In this document: positions 10,501 to 18,141 of the stretch, in pieces
How positions within the stretch are numbered: the first letter of the stretch is position 1
Layout: each line of letters begins with the position of its first letter
NCBI GenBank assembly: GCA_963843525.1
Contig: CAWJKM010000003.1
Span: forward strand, 186,001-250,000
DNA: 64,000 nucleotides
From: DATJPR01 sp963843525
Lineage (GTDB): Bacteria > Bacteroidota > Ignavibacteria > UBA10030 > UBA6906
Direction of reading: 5' to 3'
Position numbers and translations under genes: made by a program
Notes under the pieces: model-generated
The model's database searches: none
The model's input: the letters and a program-made list of their open reading frames with translations, nothing else
What the model was told of the DNA's origin: nothing

Positions 10501-11162
10501 TTTCCGAGGATCAGGAGGGCCTGGGCGCGAGCGTCGGCAGAGGGATCGCCGTCGATGACCCGCTTGAGTTCGTTTTGGGCCTGTTCGAGATTTCCGTCCT
10601 CAAAATACATCTTGCCGAGCTGGGTGCGCGCGCTGAGGACGGCAGGGCTCGCAGGATATTCCTGGAGAACAACGCGGAGGTCCCGCCGGGCATCCTCACG
10701 ATCGTTTGCAAGGATGAAGTACTTTGCCGCCTGGAGCAGCGCATCAGGGGCGGATTTGCTCTTTGGATGGAAGACTTTCACCCGTTCGAACGCCTGCGCT
10801 GCTTCTTTGAAGTTTTTCAGCGACGCGTATGCCTCGCCGGTGTTATACCATGCCTCGGGCGCACGAGGATTGTCCTGATACGTCAATGCGAATGTCTGGA
10901 ACGTGATTCGGGCGTCCTCGAATCGCTTGAGTTTCATCTGGGTCAATCCCAGATAGAATCGGGCTTCGATCCCCTGGGAAGTATTGGGGAAGGCGCCGAC
11001 AAACTGTCGCAACTGCTCCGCAGCAAGATCGTAGAGCCCGTCATTGAACAGGTTGATCGCGAGCTTGAAGTCGGCGTTCTCCTTGGAATCCTGGGCAAGG
11101 CCTGTCCCGGGGAGGAGAGTAGCGATAATCAGGAGAAAAAGGCAAATTGGGCGCATCTGCAT
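7545..11162 (-). CDS. Exported tetratricopeptide-repeat protein
   Basis: A 1205-aa protein with a signal peptide (MRPICLFLLIIATLLPGTGLAQ), then almost entirely tandem TPR-type helical hairpins from residue ~25 to the end, with typical A-A-Y/F-P spacing such as LYDLAAEQL, PRAPEAWYNTGEAY and NYANALKAFKDV. The first repeats resemble YbgF/BamD-like periplasmic TPR proteins. It probably acts as a scaffold in the periplasm or at the outer membrane; partners are unknown. ATG at 11162 was chosen because codons further upstream run through a G/A-rich repeat. A second ATG two codons later is equally possible. It is first of a coupled set with the unknown gene and obg. Confidence 0.8.
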   Translation of the reverse strand: MQMRPICLFLLIIATLLPGTGLAQDSKENADFKLAINLFNDGLYDLAAEQLRQFVGAFPNTSQGIEARFYLGLTQMKLKRFEDARITFQTFALTYQDNPRAPEAWYNTGEAYASLKNFKEAAQAFERVKVFHPKSKSAPDALLQAAKYFILANDREDARRDLRVVLQEYPASPAVLSARTQLGKMYFEDGNLEQAQNELKRVIDGDPSADARAQALLILGNINAATRKSDQAQANYQEIIKTYKNSTAVQGAYVNLAKLFADNGRYQDAEENYRKALSIKSPTDSTLLRDAMMGVAKSEARQKDYKSAVVSYQRFLAAFPDEEKTPEALWALALTASRAKQYEVSNDACQKLLHSEKAELFRNRAMIRLARNAEDQQNLQSAVQAYQTFLDKNADSPSAPRVLYHIATIYDKHLKDFRKASAEFENLPSRYPQSRLADDALWAAGRCYEQMKDYNRALTLYRDLLERFPASDYYARADSEIASIEIFEAKDKDAGLERLALLVGDVVGAKDRIGLSYKLGDIYFSDLKNYQAAAAQFTDAINSGMTDDRFVNALYMRARSYEFLAQKDEKYRARAIDAYQTFLQTYNTDPRAKAATLALFFLRATSPANARAALTAAGESPFRDTMLFHTGELLEDADSNQSALDVFRDIIGSSTRSPSAREALYHSAVIYESAGLADSMIAAGEQYLALDPEGRHAAVLLHDLGAAELQRGKFSRAADLFGRLEEQFAYATVADDASSSLAASLMSAGKPDEALRFYTGLVRKEEADPLNDGGPDPALLLGLARAEQATGRIAEAKAHLFEILAGGPQQTLAGQAYMLLGMIAKGEGATETATAYFKEAEKASPGIAATRDVAMLLFENASYADAIRQFQALAQKTQDEADRRFYDSHVILARFRNNDVAGADRDIALFKSKYDKTDEEEGSFELERGSYFYRKENYANALKAFKDVANKFGDTPSAPTAQYWIAKSLQSLGKREEATKTLEELIKDHPDAEIIPRAHFALGTLYYDAEKWPLAIQHFRVVVDDPKPDPSLLPFAMNNLIETYQAAGVYDAALALTRKYLELYPNNDDSFDKKIDIGILYDRLGFYDQAVLHLQGLLDQAGSDLEGEIRYYIAEANYNKGDYQQAILDFLKVPYLVTKKGKIDWTANSLYMSGQSYEKMGRYDQALLMYKQIIDRSGIDETFKAAAKKEIDRVKLVLKKTPNAQ

Positions 11163-11205
11163 AGAAGTGCGAAAATGAGTTGACACTGAAGAATAATGGC
11201 TAAAG

Positions 11206-11335
11206 GTACTGGATATTGGGGTGGGAGGCAAATTGAGGGGGGGAGGGAGAGGGGGAGAAGGGGGGAAGGGGAGACTTGGGGACTTTGGGACTGGGAGACC
11301 TGGAGAAGGGGAGAAGGGGAGAACGGGGCGAAAAG
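11206..11335. repeat. GA-rich octamer array (GAnnGGGA family)
   Basis: On the + strand this spacer is nearly pure purine. Between 11260 and 11330 it shows an 8-nt period (GACTTGGG, GACTTTGG, GACTGGGA, GACCTGGA, GAAGGGGA twice), while the part toward 11220 is less regular. It separates the TPR gene start from the sdh terminator. The same family occurs in the opposite orientation at 32131-32200. Confidence 0.7.
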
Positions 11336-11376
11336 AAACAGGCGGGTAGCGTCTGTGGAAACGACGCATACCCGCC
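11331..11376 (-). terminator. Intrinsic terminator of sdhCAB
   Basis: On the - strand, 20 nt after the sdhB stop, GGCGGGTA/TACCCGCC (8 bp) continues after a one-base bulge into GCGTC/GACGC with a 9-nt loop. The stem is followed by TGTTTCTTTT. Confidence 0.75.
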
Positions 11377-11396
11377 CGGAGTTCTTGAGCTTTCCG

Positions 11397-12137
11397 TTAC
11401 ACCAGGGTCGCTCTGATGTACTCGCGGTTCAAACGGGCGATATGAGAAACGGAAATCTGTTTCGGGCATTCGGCTTCGCAAGCATACGTGTTCGAGCAGG
11501 CACCGAATCCCTCCGCATCCATCTGGTCAAGCATGTGCTCAACGCGATCCTTTCGTTCGGGCTCCCCCTGCGGCAAGAGGGCGAGGTGAGAAACCTTTGC
11601 GGCGACGAATAGCATGGCAGAGGCATTCTTGCAGGTGGCGACGCACGCGCCGCACCCGATGCACGCGGCGGCATCGAACGCCTCCTCTGACTTTTCTTTG
11701 GGTATGGGAATGGAATTCGCATCCGGCGCCGAACCGGTCTTGACAGTAATGAACCCGCCCGCCTGAATGATCCGGTCGAACGCAGTCCGGTCGACGACAA
11801 GGTCCTTGAGAATCGGGAACGCTTTCGCCCGCCAGGGCTCCACGACGATGGTTGCGCCGTCGTGGAAATTCCGCATGCGCAGCTCGCAGGTGGCAACACC
11901 TCTCACCGGCCCGTGCGCACGGCCGTTGATCATCAGCCCGCAACTGCCGCAAATCCCCTCTCTGCAGTCATGGTCAAAGGCTATCGGTTCCTGTCCCTGC
12001 TTGATGAGGTCTTCATTGACGACATCCAGCATTTCAAGAAACGACGCATCCGGAGGAATTTCGGCGGCCTGGTACATACTGAATTCCCCTTTTGCCTCGC
12101 GGCTCAACTGGCGCCACACCTTCAGTGTGAAGTTCAT
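11397..12137 (-). CDS. sdhB: Succinate dehydrogenase/fumarate reductase iron-sulfur subunit
   Basis: A 246-aa electron-transfer subunit of complex II. The N-terminal ferredoxin-like domain binds 2Fe-2S through Cys58, Cys63, Cys66 and Cys84 (CREGICGSC). The C-terminal domain has CIGCGACVATC (159-169) and CSNTYACEAECP (214-224) for the 4Fe-4S and 3Fe-4S clusters. Its ATG overlaps the sdhA stop by one base (TAATG). It is the last gene of sdhCAB and is followed by a clear terminator. Confidence 0.95.
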   Translation of the reverse strand: MNFTLKVWRQLSREAKGEFSMYQAAEIPPDASFLEMLDVVNEDLIKQGQEPIAFDHDCREGICGSCGLMINGRAHGPVRGVATCELRMRNFHDGATIVVEPWRAKAFPILKDLVVDRTAFDRIIQAGGFITVKTGSAPDANSIPIPKEKSEEAFDAAACIGCGACVATCKNASAMLFVAAKVSHLALLPQGEPERKDRVEHMLDQMDAEGFGACSNTYACEAECPKQISVSHIARLNREYIRATLV

Positions 12138-14050
12138 TACTTGTAGCTCCTCTGCGAAGGTTTCACGAATTCAAAGGTGAGGGGTTCCTTGTGGAGCGCA
12201 GCCTTGCTGACCGCGCCCTTGTATTCCCACGCCGCGACGTACGAGAATTTCTTGTCGTTGCGCTTCGCCTCTCCCTCTTCGGTTTGATGTTCCTCACGGA
12301 AATGTCCGCCGCACGATTCGTCGCGATTCAGCGCGTCGCGGGCGATGAGTTCTCCGACCTCCATGAAATCTGCAACGCGGCCCGCTCGTTCCAGATCGTT
12401 GTTCAGGGTCTCATCCGATCCCACCACCTTCAGGTCCTGCCAGTATTCCTCCCGCAGTGCCTGGATGGACGCGATCGCCTTCTTCAGGCCCGTCGCGTTC
12501 CGCGCCATGCCCACATTGTCCCACATGATCTTCCCGAGGGCGCGGTGGAACTCGTCCACGGTCCTTTTCCCGTCGATCGCAAGCAGTTTCCGGACACGTT
12601 CCTCGGTCTCTTTCCTTGCGTCAACAAACGGCTGCTCATTACCCGTCACGGCGGGCAGGGGAGTCGCGCCGAGATAGTTACCGATCGTGTAGGGTGCGAT
12701 GAAATATCCGTCCGCCAGTCCCTGCATCAGAGCGCTTGCGCCCAGGCGATTTGCCCCATGGTCCGAGAAATTGGCCTCTCCGAGGACAAATAAGCCGGGA
12801 ATCGTGCTCATAAGGTTGTAGTCGACCCAGAGTCCGCCCATCGTATAGTGGACGGCGGGATAGATCCGCATGGGTGTCCGGTAGGGATCTTCGGCAGTGA
12901 TTTCCTTGTACATCTCGAAGAGGTTGCCGTATTTTTCTTCAATGACATCCTGTCCGCTGCGTTGGATTGCATCGGAAAAATCGAGGTACACCGCCATTTG
13001 CGTGGGTCCGACTCCCAGGCCCTTATCGCACATTTCTTTTGCCCGCCGCGATGCAACATCGCGCGGCACGAGGTTGCCGAAGGAGGGATACATGCGTTCG
13101 AGATAATAGTCGCGCTCCGACTCCGGGATCTCTTCCGGCCGCCGTGTGTCGCCTGCAGTTTTCGGGACCCAGATCCTGCCGTCGTTGCGCAGGGATTCGC
13201 TCATCAGGGTGAGTTTGGACTGATAGCTTCCGCCCTGCGGGATGCAGGTGGGGTGGATCTGGGTGAAGCAGGGATTCGCAAAAAACGCTCCGCGCTTGTG
13301 GGCACGCCAGATGGCGGTCGCATTGCTGGCTTTCGCCATCGTGGAGAGATAAAAGGTATTCGCGTAGCCGCCGGTCGCAAGAACGACCGCCTGTCCGACA
13401 TACGTCTCGATCTCTCCGTTCACCAGGTTCCTCGCGACCACTCCCCGGGCCTGACCGTTGACGACGACAAGGTCGAGCATCTCGCGTCGAGGGAAGAACT
13501 TCACCGTCTCGAGCCCCATTTGCCGGGAAAGTGCGGAGTAGGCGCCGAGGAGCAATTGCTGTCCGGTCTGGCCTCTTGCATAGAACGTCCGTGAGACCTG
13601 GGCGCCGCCGAAAGAACGGTTATCGAGGAGTCCGCCGTATTCCCTGGCGAACGGCACACCCTGAGCGACGCACTGGTCGATGATGTTTCCGGAAACCTGG
13701 GCGAGGCGGTACACATTGGCCTCACGCGCCCGATAATCTCCCCCCTTCACGGTGTCGTAGAACAGGCGATAGATGCTGTCGCCGTCGTTCGTGTAGTTCT
13801 TCGGAGCGTTGATACCTCCCTGGGCAGCGATGCTGTGTGCCCGCCGGGGAGATTCGTGATAGCTCAGGGAAATGACATTATAGCCGAGTTCGGCGAGCGA
13901 CGCTGCAGCGGAGGCTCCTGCAAGCCCGGTTCCCACCACAATCACCGTGAACTTCCTTCGGTTTGAAGGGTTCACAAGCTTCATGGCGAAGCGATGTTCA
14001 TCCCACTTTTTTTCAATCGGTCCAGCTGGAATTTTTGAATCGAGTGCCAT
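12137..14050 (-). CDS. sdhA: Succinate dehydrogenase/fumarate reductase flavoprotein subunit
   Basis: A 637-aa catalytic subunit that interconverts succinate and fumarate. The dinucleotide-binding motif VVGTGLAGASAA starts at about 38. His72 in RAHSIAAQGG is the expected site of covalent FAD attachment. The substrate-site HPTCIP and capping domain follow. The sequence style (long N-terminus, AQGGINAPKNYTNDGDS) matches the single-membrane-subunit type B enzymes found in Bacteroidota, Chlorobiota, Bacillus and Wolinella. Direction (succinate oxidation or fumarate reduction) cannot be told from sequence alone. Confidence 0.95.
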   Translation of the reverse strand: MALDSKIPAGPIEKKWDEHRFAMKLVNPSNRRKFTVIVVGTGLAGASAAASLAELGYNVISLSYHESPRRAHSIAAQGGINAPKNYTNDGDSIYRLFYDTVKGGDYRAREANVYRLAQVSGNIIDQCVAQGVPFAREYGGLLDNRSFGGAQVSRTFYARGQTGQQLLLGAYSALSRQMGLETVKFFPRREMLDLVVVNGQARGVVARNLVNGEIETYVGQAVVLATGGYANTFYLSTMAKASNATAIWRAHKRGAFFANPCFTQIHPTCIPQGGSYQSKLTLMSESLRNDGRIWVPKTAGDTRRPEEIPESERDYYLERMYPSFGNLVPRDVASRRAKEMCDKGLGVGPTQMAVYLDFSDAIQRSGQDVIEEKYGNLFEMYKEITAEDPYRTPMRIYPAVHYTMGGLWVDYNLMSTIPGLFVLGEANFSDHGANRLGASALMQGLADGYFIAPYTIGNYLGATPLPAVTGNEQPFVDARKETEERVRKLLAIDGKRTVDEFHRALGKIMWDNVGMARNATGLKKAIASIQALREEYWQDLKVVGSDETLNNDLERAGRVADFMEVGELIARDALNRDESCGGHFREEHQTEEGEAKRNDKKFSYVAAWEYKGAVSKAALHKEPLTFEFVKPSQRSYK

Positions 14051-14062
14051 TGGTAGCTCCGC

Positions 14063-14725
14063 TTAATGAGCACGGAAGAGGAAGTACAGCGGCATGAGGG
14101 CAAAGCCAAGAGGGATCAGCAGCCAGAAAATGACCGCGACTCCTTCGATGAGCTTCACGTACTTCAGGTTGCGAATGCCGTAGGTCTGGAAGGCGGACTG
14201 GAAACCATGCCGTAAATGGAGGGCCAGGAAGACGAGGGCGACAACGTACAACAGGGAGGTGACCGGTTCAGCGAACGCGGATTCCACCCGTTCATACATC
14301 GTTGGACCGTTATCCCCGGTGAAGAATCGCGATTGGATGAAAAATGTGTTGATGTGGATCACCAGGAACGCCAGCACCGCAAGCGCGGAAATAATCATGA
14401 TACGGGCGCTCAGAGTGCTCACCTCCTCACCGTGTTTCACGGCATAGCGTTCCGGCCGCGCCTGCCGGTTGATGAGCCAGAGCCACAGGGCATAGAAGCC
14501 ATGGATCAGGAAGAGCGCGAAGAGGACGATTTCCACCGGGCGGAGGAGAGGATACGTTGCGAGAAACTCCGCATACGAATTAAAGAGCCTCCCCTGGTCG
14601 GCCTTGAACAGAAAGAGGTTGGCCGTGAGATGAAACACCAGAAACAGGCAGAGAAAAAAACCTGTGAGGCCGACGATGAGTTTACGCCCGACCGATGAGG
14701 TGAAGAAGGACTGAGTCTTTCTCAT
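14063..14725 (-). CDS. sdhC: Succinate dehydrogenase cytochrome b subunit
   Basis: A 220-aa membrane anchor with five predicted helices and histidines in four of them (VFHLTANLF, LIHGFYALW, VIHINTFF, LHLRHGFQ), as expected for a di-haem type B complex II that reacts with quinone. There is no separate SdhD. ATG at 14725 gives the conserved-looking start with SSVGRKLIVGLTG; an upstream GTG (14755) is possible. It is followed by sdhA after 12 nt. Confidence 0.88.
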   Translation of the reverse strand: MRKTQSFFTSSVGRKLIVGLTGFFLCLFLVFHLTANLFLFKADQGRLFNSYAEFLATYPLLRPVEIVLFALFLIHGFYALWLWLINRQARPERYAVKHGEEVSTLSARIMIISALAVLAFLVIHINTFFIQSRFFTGDNGPTMYERVESAFAEPVTSLLYVVALVFLALHLRHGFQSAFQTYGIRNLKYVKLIEGVAVIFWLLIPLGFALMPLYFLFRAH

Positions 14726-14789
14726 GGGATCCGTCTGGGAAATGGAGGTAATCACGACGATGAAGGAAGAACGCTGGAGGTGACATCAC

Positions 14790-14818
14790 AATCTACGAAA
14801 AGATTCTTAGCGATTCAA
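14790..14818 (-). promoter_or_regulatory. Candidate promoter of sdhCAB
   Basis: On the - strand TTGAAT (14818-14813), a 17-nt spacer and TAGATT (14795-14790) lie about 65 nt before the sdhC ATG and overlap the end of ftsX. Match to the -35/-10 pattern used elsewhere in the window is fair. Confidence 0.45.
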
Positions 14819-15685
14819 GCTCGATCTCAGGAAACGGGATACGGAGATGATGCTTCCGAGGAGGCCGAGGACGATCCCCCCGCCGACCATGCCGGCATAG
14901 AACCATGCGGGCATATGCACAAACGCCGCAAGGTCTTCGGAGATCAGGTGTGTCGCGCGCTCCACCGCGAGGTACAGTGAGCCGGCAGCGAGACCGCCTC
15001 CCAGGAGACCCTGAACCATTCCCTCGATGAGAAACGGCCAGCGAATGAACATCGCCGTGGCGCCCACGAGCTCCATGGTCCGGATGATATGTCTCTTCGC
15101 ATAAATGGCAAGCCGGATGGTGTTGGCAACGAGGAGGATTGCCGAGACCATGATGAAAACCCCGAGGCCGAGCGTGACGTTATTCAGGGCGCTCACCCTG
15201 GTGTCGATGATCTCCAGCAACCGTTTGCGGTAGACGACGGTATCGACTCCGGCGATCGTGGAGATGCGGGTGTTCAGCTCCTTCGCACGGTCGGGAGTCT
15301 TGTAACCGCTCTTGAGAAAGATCTTGATGGACGGCGGGAGAGGGTTGGAATTCATGACACGGTACACGTTGTCTCCGAATTCCCGTTCGAAGACCCGCGC
15401 GGCCTCGTCCTTCGAGACATACTGGATCGTGTCGACTCCGGGGTCGGACCTGATGGTGCGCTCGATCCGGTGGAGGTCCTGGGTGGTGACGGGTTCCCGC
15501 AGGAACGCCTCCATTTCTACGCGGTCCCGGAGGGATTGGACGAGCTTCTGCGTGTTGAAACTGACGATCGCAAAGAGCCCGAGCAGGACGAGGGCGATCC
15601 AGAGGGTGACGACGGCAAATCCCATGGAGAGGCGCGCACGCCGGAAGCCGGAAAAACTCTCACGAAGCGTATACGAAAGACTCAT
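14807..15685 (-). CDS. ftsX: Cell-division permease-like protein FtsX
   Basis: A 292-aa protein with the FtsX layout: cytoplasmic N-terminus, a first membrane helix (about 22-45), a ~130-residue periplasmic domain, then three C-terminal helices. With the ATPase FtsE it relays division signals to peptidoglycan hydrolases. No ftsE is adjacent. ATG at 15685 was preferred to one at 15742 because it begins with the usual SLSYTLRESFSGFRRAR and avoids overlap with the upstream gene; at 15742 GGAGGG directly abuts the ATG, too close to serve as a ribosome site. Confidence 0.88.
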   Translation of the reverse strand: MSLSYTLRESFSGFRRARLSMGFAVVTLWIALVLLGLFAIVSFNTQKLVQSLRDRVEMEAFLREPVTTQDLHRIERTIRSDPGVDTIQYVSKDEAARVFEREFGDNVYRVMNSNPLPPSIKIFLKSGYKTPDRAKELNTRISTIAGVDTVVYRKRLLEIIDTRVSALNNVTLGLGVFIMVSAILLVANTIRLAIYAKRHIIRTMELVGATAMFIRWPFLIEGMVQGLLGGGLAAGSLYLAVERATHLISEDLAAFVHMPAWFYAGMVGGGIVLGLLGSIISVSRFLRSSLNR

Positions 15686-15725
15686 CGACGTTTCCGGACT
15701 TGAGTATTTGGGGTCAGGTTGTCCA

Positions 15726-16277
15726 TCAGTAATTGGACTCATCCCTCCAGCGGACGATTCGCCAGGGATCGGTGACGCGTTCCCGCTGGAATGTCAGGCT
15801 CGCATAGCCGTCAACACGCTCAATATCGCTTGGATTGAACACAATGGTCAGGTTGAATCCCCGGACAACGCTTACCTGGTTGGAGTCGTCTGTGGAAGAA
15901 ACGATGTTATTCCAGATGAGGTCCAGCTTTTGCGCATTCTGAAAAAGTCCGTATGTCGAGCGCATTTCTTCCTCCCGTCCCCAGGTTACGTCCACGCCGA
16001 GATCATAGTCCCGGTAGACGAAGACGAAATCCGCGTCCAGCAATTGACCGTACACCGTCGTGTCGCGGAAGGTGTACGCCGCCTGGAAACAGCGGAAGAT
16101 GCCGTCGATGGACTTCGGGTCGCAGGTGGATTGCGGCGGGGAGGTATCGATCCCCGGGGCAAAAGGGTTCACACACGCAATGAACACGAAGGCGGGGAGC
16201 ATGACGATCAGCAGACCCACGGAGAAAAGGAGATTTCCCCGGAAGGGCCGGCTGCCGGTGTCCGCCAACGCGTTCAT
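15726..16277 (-). CDS. Lipoprotein with NTF2-like appearance
   Basis: A 183-aa protein with a signal sequence ending in a lipobox (FVFIAC, Cys at ~35), so it is likely lipid-anchored. The mature part (one helical pair, then strands such as FVFVYRDY, ASLTFQRE, DPWRIVRWRDE) resembles small NTF2/SnoaL-like domains, where a closing tryptophan-containing strand (WRIVRWRD) is typical. It directly follows a second lipoprotein gene of the same kind (TGAATG junction). Function unknown. Confidence 0.55.
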   Translation of the reverse strand: MNALADTGSRPFRGNLLFSVGLLIVMLPAFVFIACVNPFAPGIDTSPPQSTCDPKSIDGIFRCFQAAYTFRDTTVYGQLLDADFVFVYRDYDLGVDVTWGREEEMRSTYGLFQNAQKLDLIWNNIVSSTDDSNQVSVVRGFNLTIVFNPSDIERVDGYASLTFQRERVTDPWRIVRWRDESNY

Positions 16278-16892
16278 TCAGTTTGAGAACCTTCCTTTGA
16301 AATGGCTCCACGTGATGTCGTTCGTGGTCTTGAAATCCGTCCAGCGGTAGATCACCCATGCATTGGTGTTGTCGGGGCCGAGGACCAACTGCATGGTCCC
16401 CGAGGCCACCGTCGGAAAGCTTGGGTCGTTGTGATCGAAGGTGAAGGTGTAATCGTATGAAACCACCGTCGAGTCACCGGAGAGAAGAATCGTCTTGTGG
16501 GCCAGCACGAGATTGGAAAACGCCGTCGGTTTTCCCGCCGTGCGCGCCACCAGGTTCTGAAAGTACTGCCGTTCATCGTCGACGTTCCATTGGGCGAACA
16601 CCCCGGAATAGGTCGCTGCCGCAGTTGCCGACGGTATGAACTGGTAGGGTTGCTTCGCATGGGACGGGTCGGCGAGGCACCGTACGTAATTGACCGAGCT
16701 CTTCTCGGCGATTGCACTTTGCAGGTTCTGGACAACGGCATCGGGGTCGGTTGCGGGGATGAAGGAATCGCTGGGCTGCGTCGGGGCGTCCGGCGTCCGA
16801 GTTTGGAAAAGTCCGCACGCGGGGAGACCGATTGCCAGACTCAGGGTGACCGTGGCGCGCCACAGGGGGCCGGTAAAACGCGTATTGGTCAC
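16278..16892 (-). CDS. Lipoprotein, NTF2-like, sister of the next gene
   Basis: A 204-aa protein with a signal peptide and lipobox (AIGLPAC). The mature part has the same order of elements as the gene at 15726-16277: a helix with DAVVQNLQSAI, a central strand pair and a terminal WVIYRWTDF, which suggests an old duplication. It starts with GTG overlapping the recR stop (GTGA at 16889-16892), so it is translated from the recR transcript. Function unknown. Confidence 0.55.
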   Translation of the reverse strand: MTNTRFTGPLWRATVTLSLAIGLPACGLFQTRTPDAPTQPSDSFIPATDPDAVVQNLQSAIAEKSSVNYVRCLADPSHAKQPYQFIPSATAAATYSGVFAQWNVDDERQYFQNLVARTAGKPTAFSNLVLAHKTILLSGDSTVVSYDYTFTFDHNDPSFPTVASGTMQLVLGPDNTNAWVIYRWTDFKTTNDITWSHFKGRFSN

Positions 16893-17485
16893 AGAACTAT
16901 TCGTCCCTCCAGTGCGCGAGTCAGGGTGGCCTCGTCGGAGAATTCCAGATCTCCGCCAACCGGGATTCCTCGGGCCAGGCGCGACACCTTGACGCCGAGC
17001 GGTTTCAGCAACCGGGAAAGGTAAATCGTCGTCGCTTCACCCTCGACATTGGGATTCATCGCCAGGATGGTTTCTCCCACCTCGGTGTTGATGCGGACAA
17101 GGAGCTCCTTGATACGGAGTTGTTCGGGGCCGACGCCGTCGAGCGGCGATAAGGATCCCCCGAGAACATGATACAGTCCCCGGTACTCGTTGGTTTTCTC
17201 AAGCGCCATGACGTCGTTCGGCTCTTCCACCACGCAGATAATGGTGCGGTCCCGCTTGGGACTGGCGCAAATCGCGCAGGGGTCTTGTTCGGTGATATTT
17301 GAGCAGACAGAGCAATGCCGGATTCGGTCCTTCACTCCCACCAGCGCATCTGCCATGCGGAGTACCTCTTCGCGGGGGAGTTTCAGCACATGAAGGGCAA
17401 GACGCTGGGCCGTTTTCCGGCCGATACCGGGGAACCCCGCAAATTCATCAATAAGCTGTTGGAGTGATTCCGATGTATGGAGCAT
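16889..17485 (-). CDS. recR: Recombination protein RecR
   Basis: A 198-aa DNA-repair protein that works with RecF and RecO to load RecA at gaps. It has an N-terminal helix-hairpin-helix (FPGIGRKTAQRLA), a four-Cys zinc finger (Cys58, 61, 70, 73) and a Toprim domain (ICVVEEPNDVMALEKT). The gene lies downstream of ybaB, the usual neighbour, although dnaX is not here. Confidence 0.96.
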   Translation of the reverse strand: MLHTSESLQQLIDEFAGFPGIGRKTAQRLALHVLKLPREEVLRMADALVGVKDRIRHCSVCSNITEQDPCAICASPKRDRTIICVVEEPNDVMALEKTNEYRGLYHVLGGSLSPLDGVGPEQLRIKELLVRINTEVGETILAMNPNVEGEATTIYLSRLLKPLGVKVSRLARGIPVGGDLEFSDEATLTRALEGRIVL

Positions 17486-17573
17486 AGGGATGTCGTAACC
17501 GATGAGGGCGGAACCTGACGATGGAAGCGGACAGATATGGGTGAGGGTACCTCAGTGTCGAATCTCCTCCCGA

Positions 17574-17909
17574 TCAAGGCCCGAAATTCAACCCGGGGAT
17601 ATTCGGGAGGATGCCGTTCGTGACCTTTGCCATCTCCTCCTGCGCCATCTTGTTTGAATCATCAATCCCTTTGTTGACTGCGGCAATGATAAGGTCCTCG
17701 AGCATCTCGACATCCTCGGCGTTCACGACCTCCTTCTCTATATGAAGGTGCGTGATCTGTTGCTTCCCGTTCACGGTCGCTTTCACCATACCGCCCCCGG
17801 ATTCGCCGACGACGGTCTTCCCCTCGAGCGATGCCTGCACCTGAGCGATTTTTTCCTGCATCTTCTGCACCTGCTTCATCATGCCCGCCATATTTGGAAC
17901 GCCGCCCAT
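17574..17909 (-). CDS. ybaB: YbaB/EbfC nucleoid-associated protein
   Basis: A 111-aa DNA-binding protein of the YbaB/EbfC family. Features are the MMKQVQKMQEKIAQVQ helix, the central GGGMVKATVNGKQQI strands and the C-terminal helix with DLIIAAVNKGIDDSNKMAQEEM. A longer frame exists upstream, but ATG at 17909 gives the family length and has AGAGG about 8 nt upstream. Transcribed from the promoter at 18007-18035, probably together with recR. Confidence 0.9.
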   Translation of the reverse strand: MGGVPNMAGMMKQVQKMQEKIAQVQASLEGKTVVGESGGGMVKATVNGKQQITHLHIEKEVVNAEDVEMLEDLIIAAVNKGIDDSNKMAQEEMAKVTNGILPNIPGLNFGP

Positions 17910-18006
17910 AGAAAGGCCTCTCAGTGAAGAATTGGAATGTCCCGGTCGTGGGAGACATTTCGACCTACCGCACCCCGACCGGAGAAGTTCACAGGAAATG
18001 AAATAA

Positions 18007-18035
18007 AATATAGTCTTTTGTGCCTGGATTGTCAA
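18007..18035 (-). promoter_or_regulatory. Promoter of ybaB-recR
   Basis: On the - strand TTGACA (18035-18030), exactly 17 nt, then TATATT (18012-18007). Identical boxes and spacing to the rRNA P1 and clpC promoters. It diverges from the uppS promoter 22 bp away. Confidence 0.75.
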
Positions 18036-18056
18036 CGGAAGGGAAAACCGTATACC

Positions 18057-18085
18057 TTGACTTTCTGGGCAAAATGGCTTAATAT
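18057..18085 (+). promoter_or_regulatory. Promoter of the uppS-bamA-lpx operon
   Basis: TTGACT (18057-18062), 17-nt spacer, TAATAT (18080-18085), giving a leader of about 50 nt before the uppS GTG. Divergent from the ybaB promoter. Confidence 0.65.
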
Positions 18086-18141
18086 GGATAATCCGTGGCC
18101 AATTTTCCTGGTATCAACGGATAGAGGGGAGATCCCTGCCT

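Noticed and set aside
9924..11183. 419-residue open frame antisense to the TPR gene
   Set aside because: Lies opposite a gene with a clear signal peptide and repeats; no ribosome site or domain.
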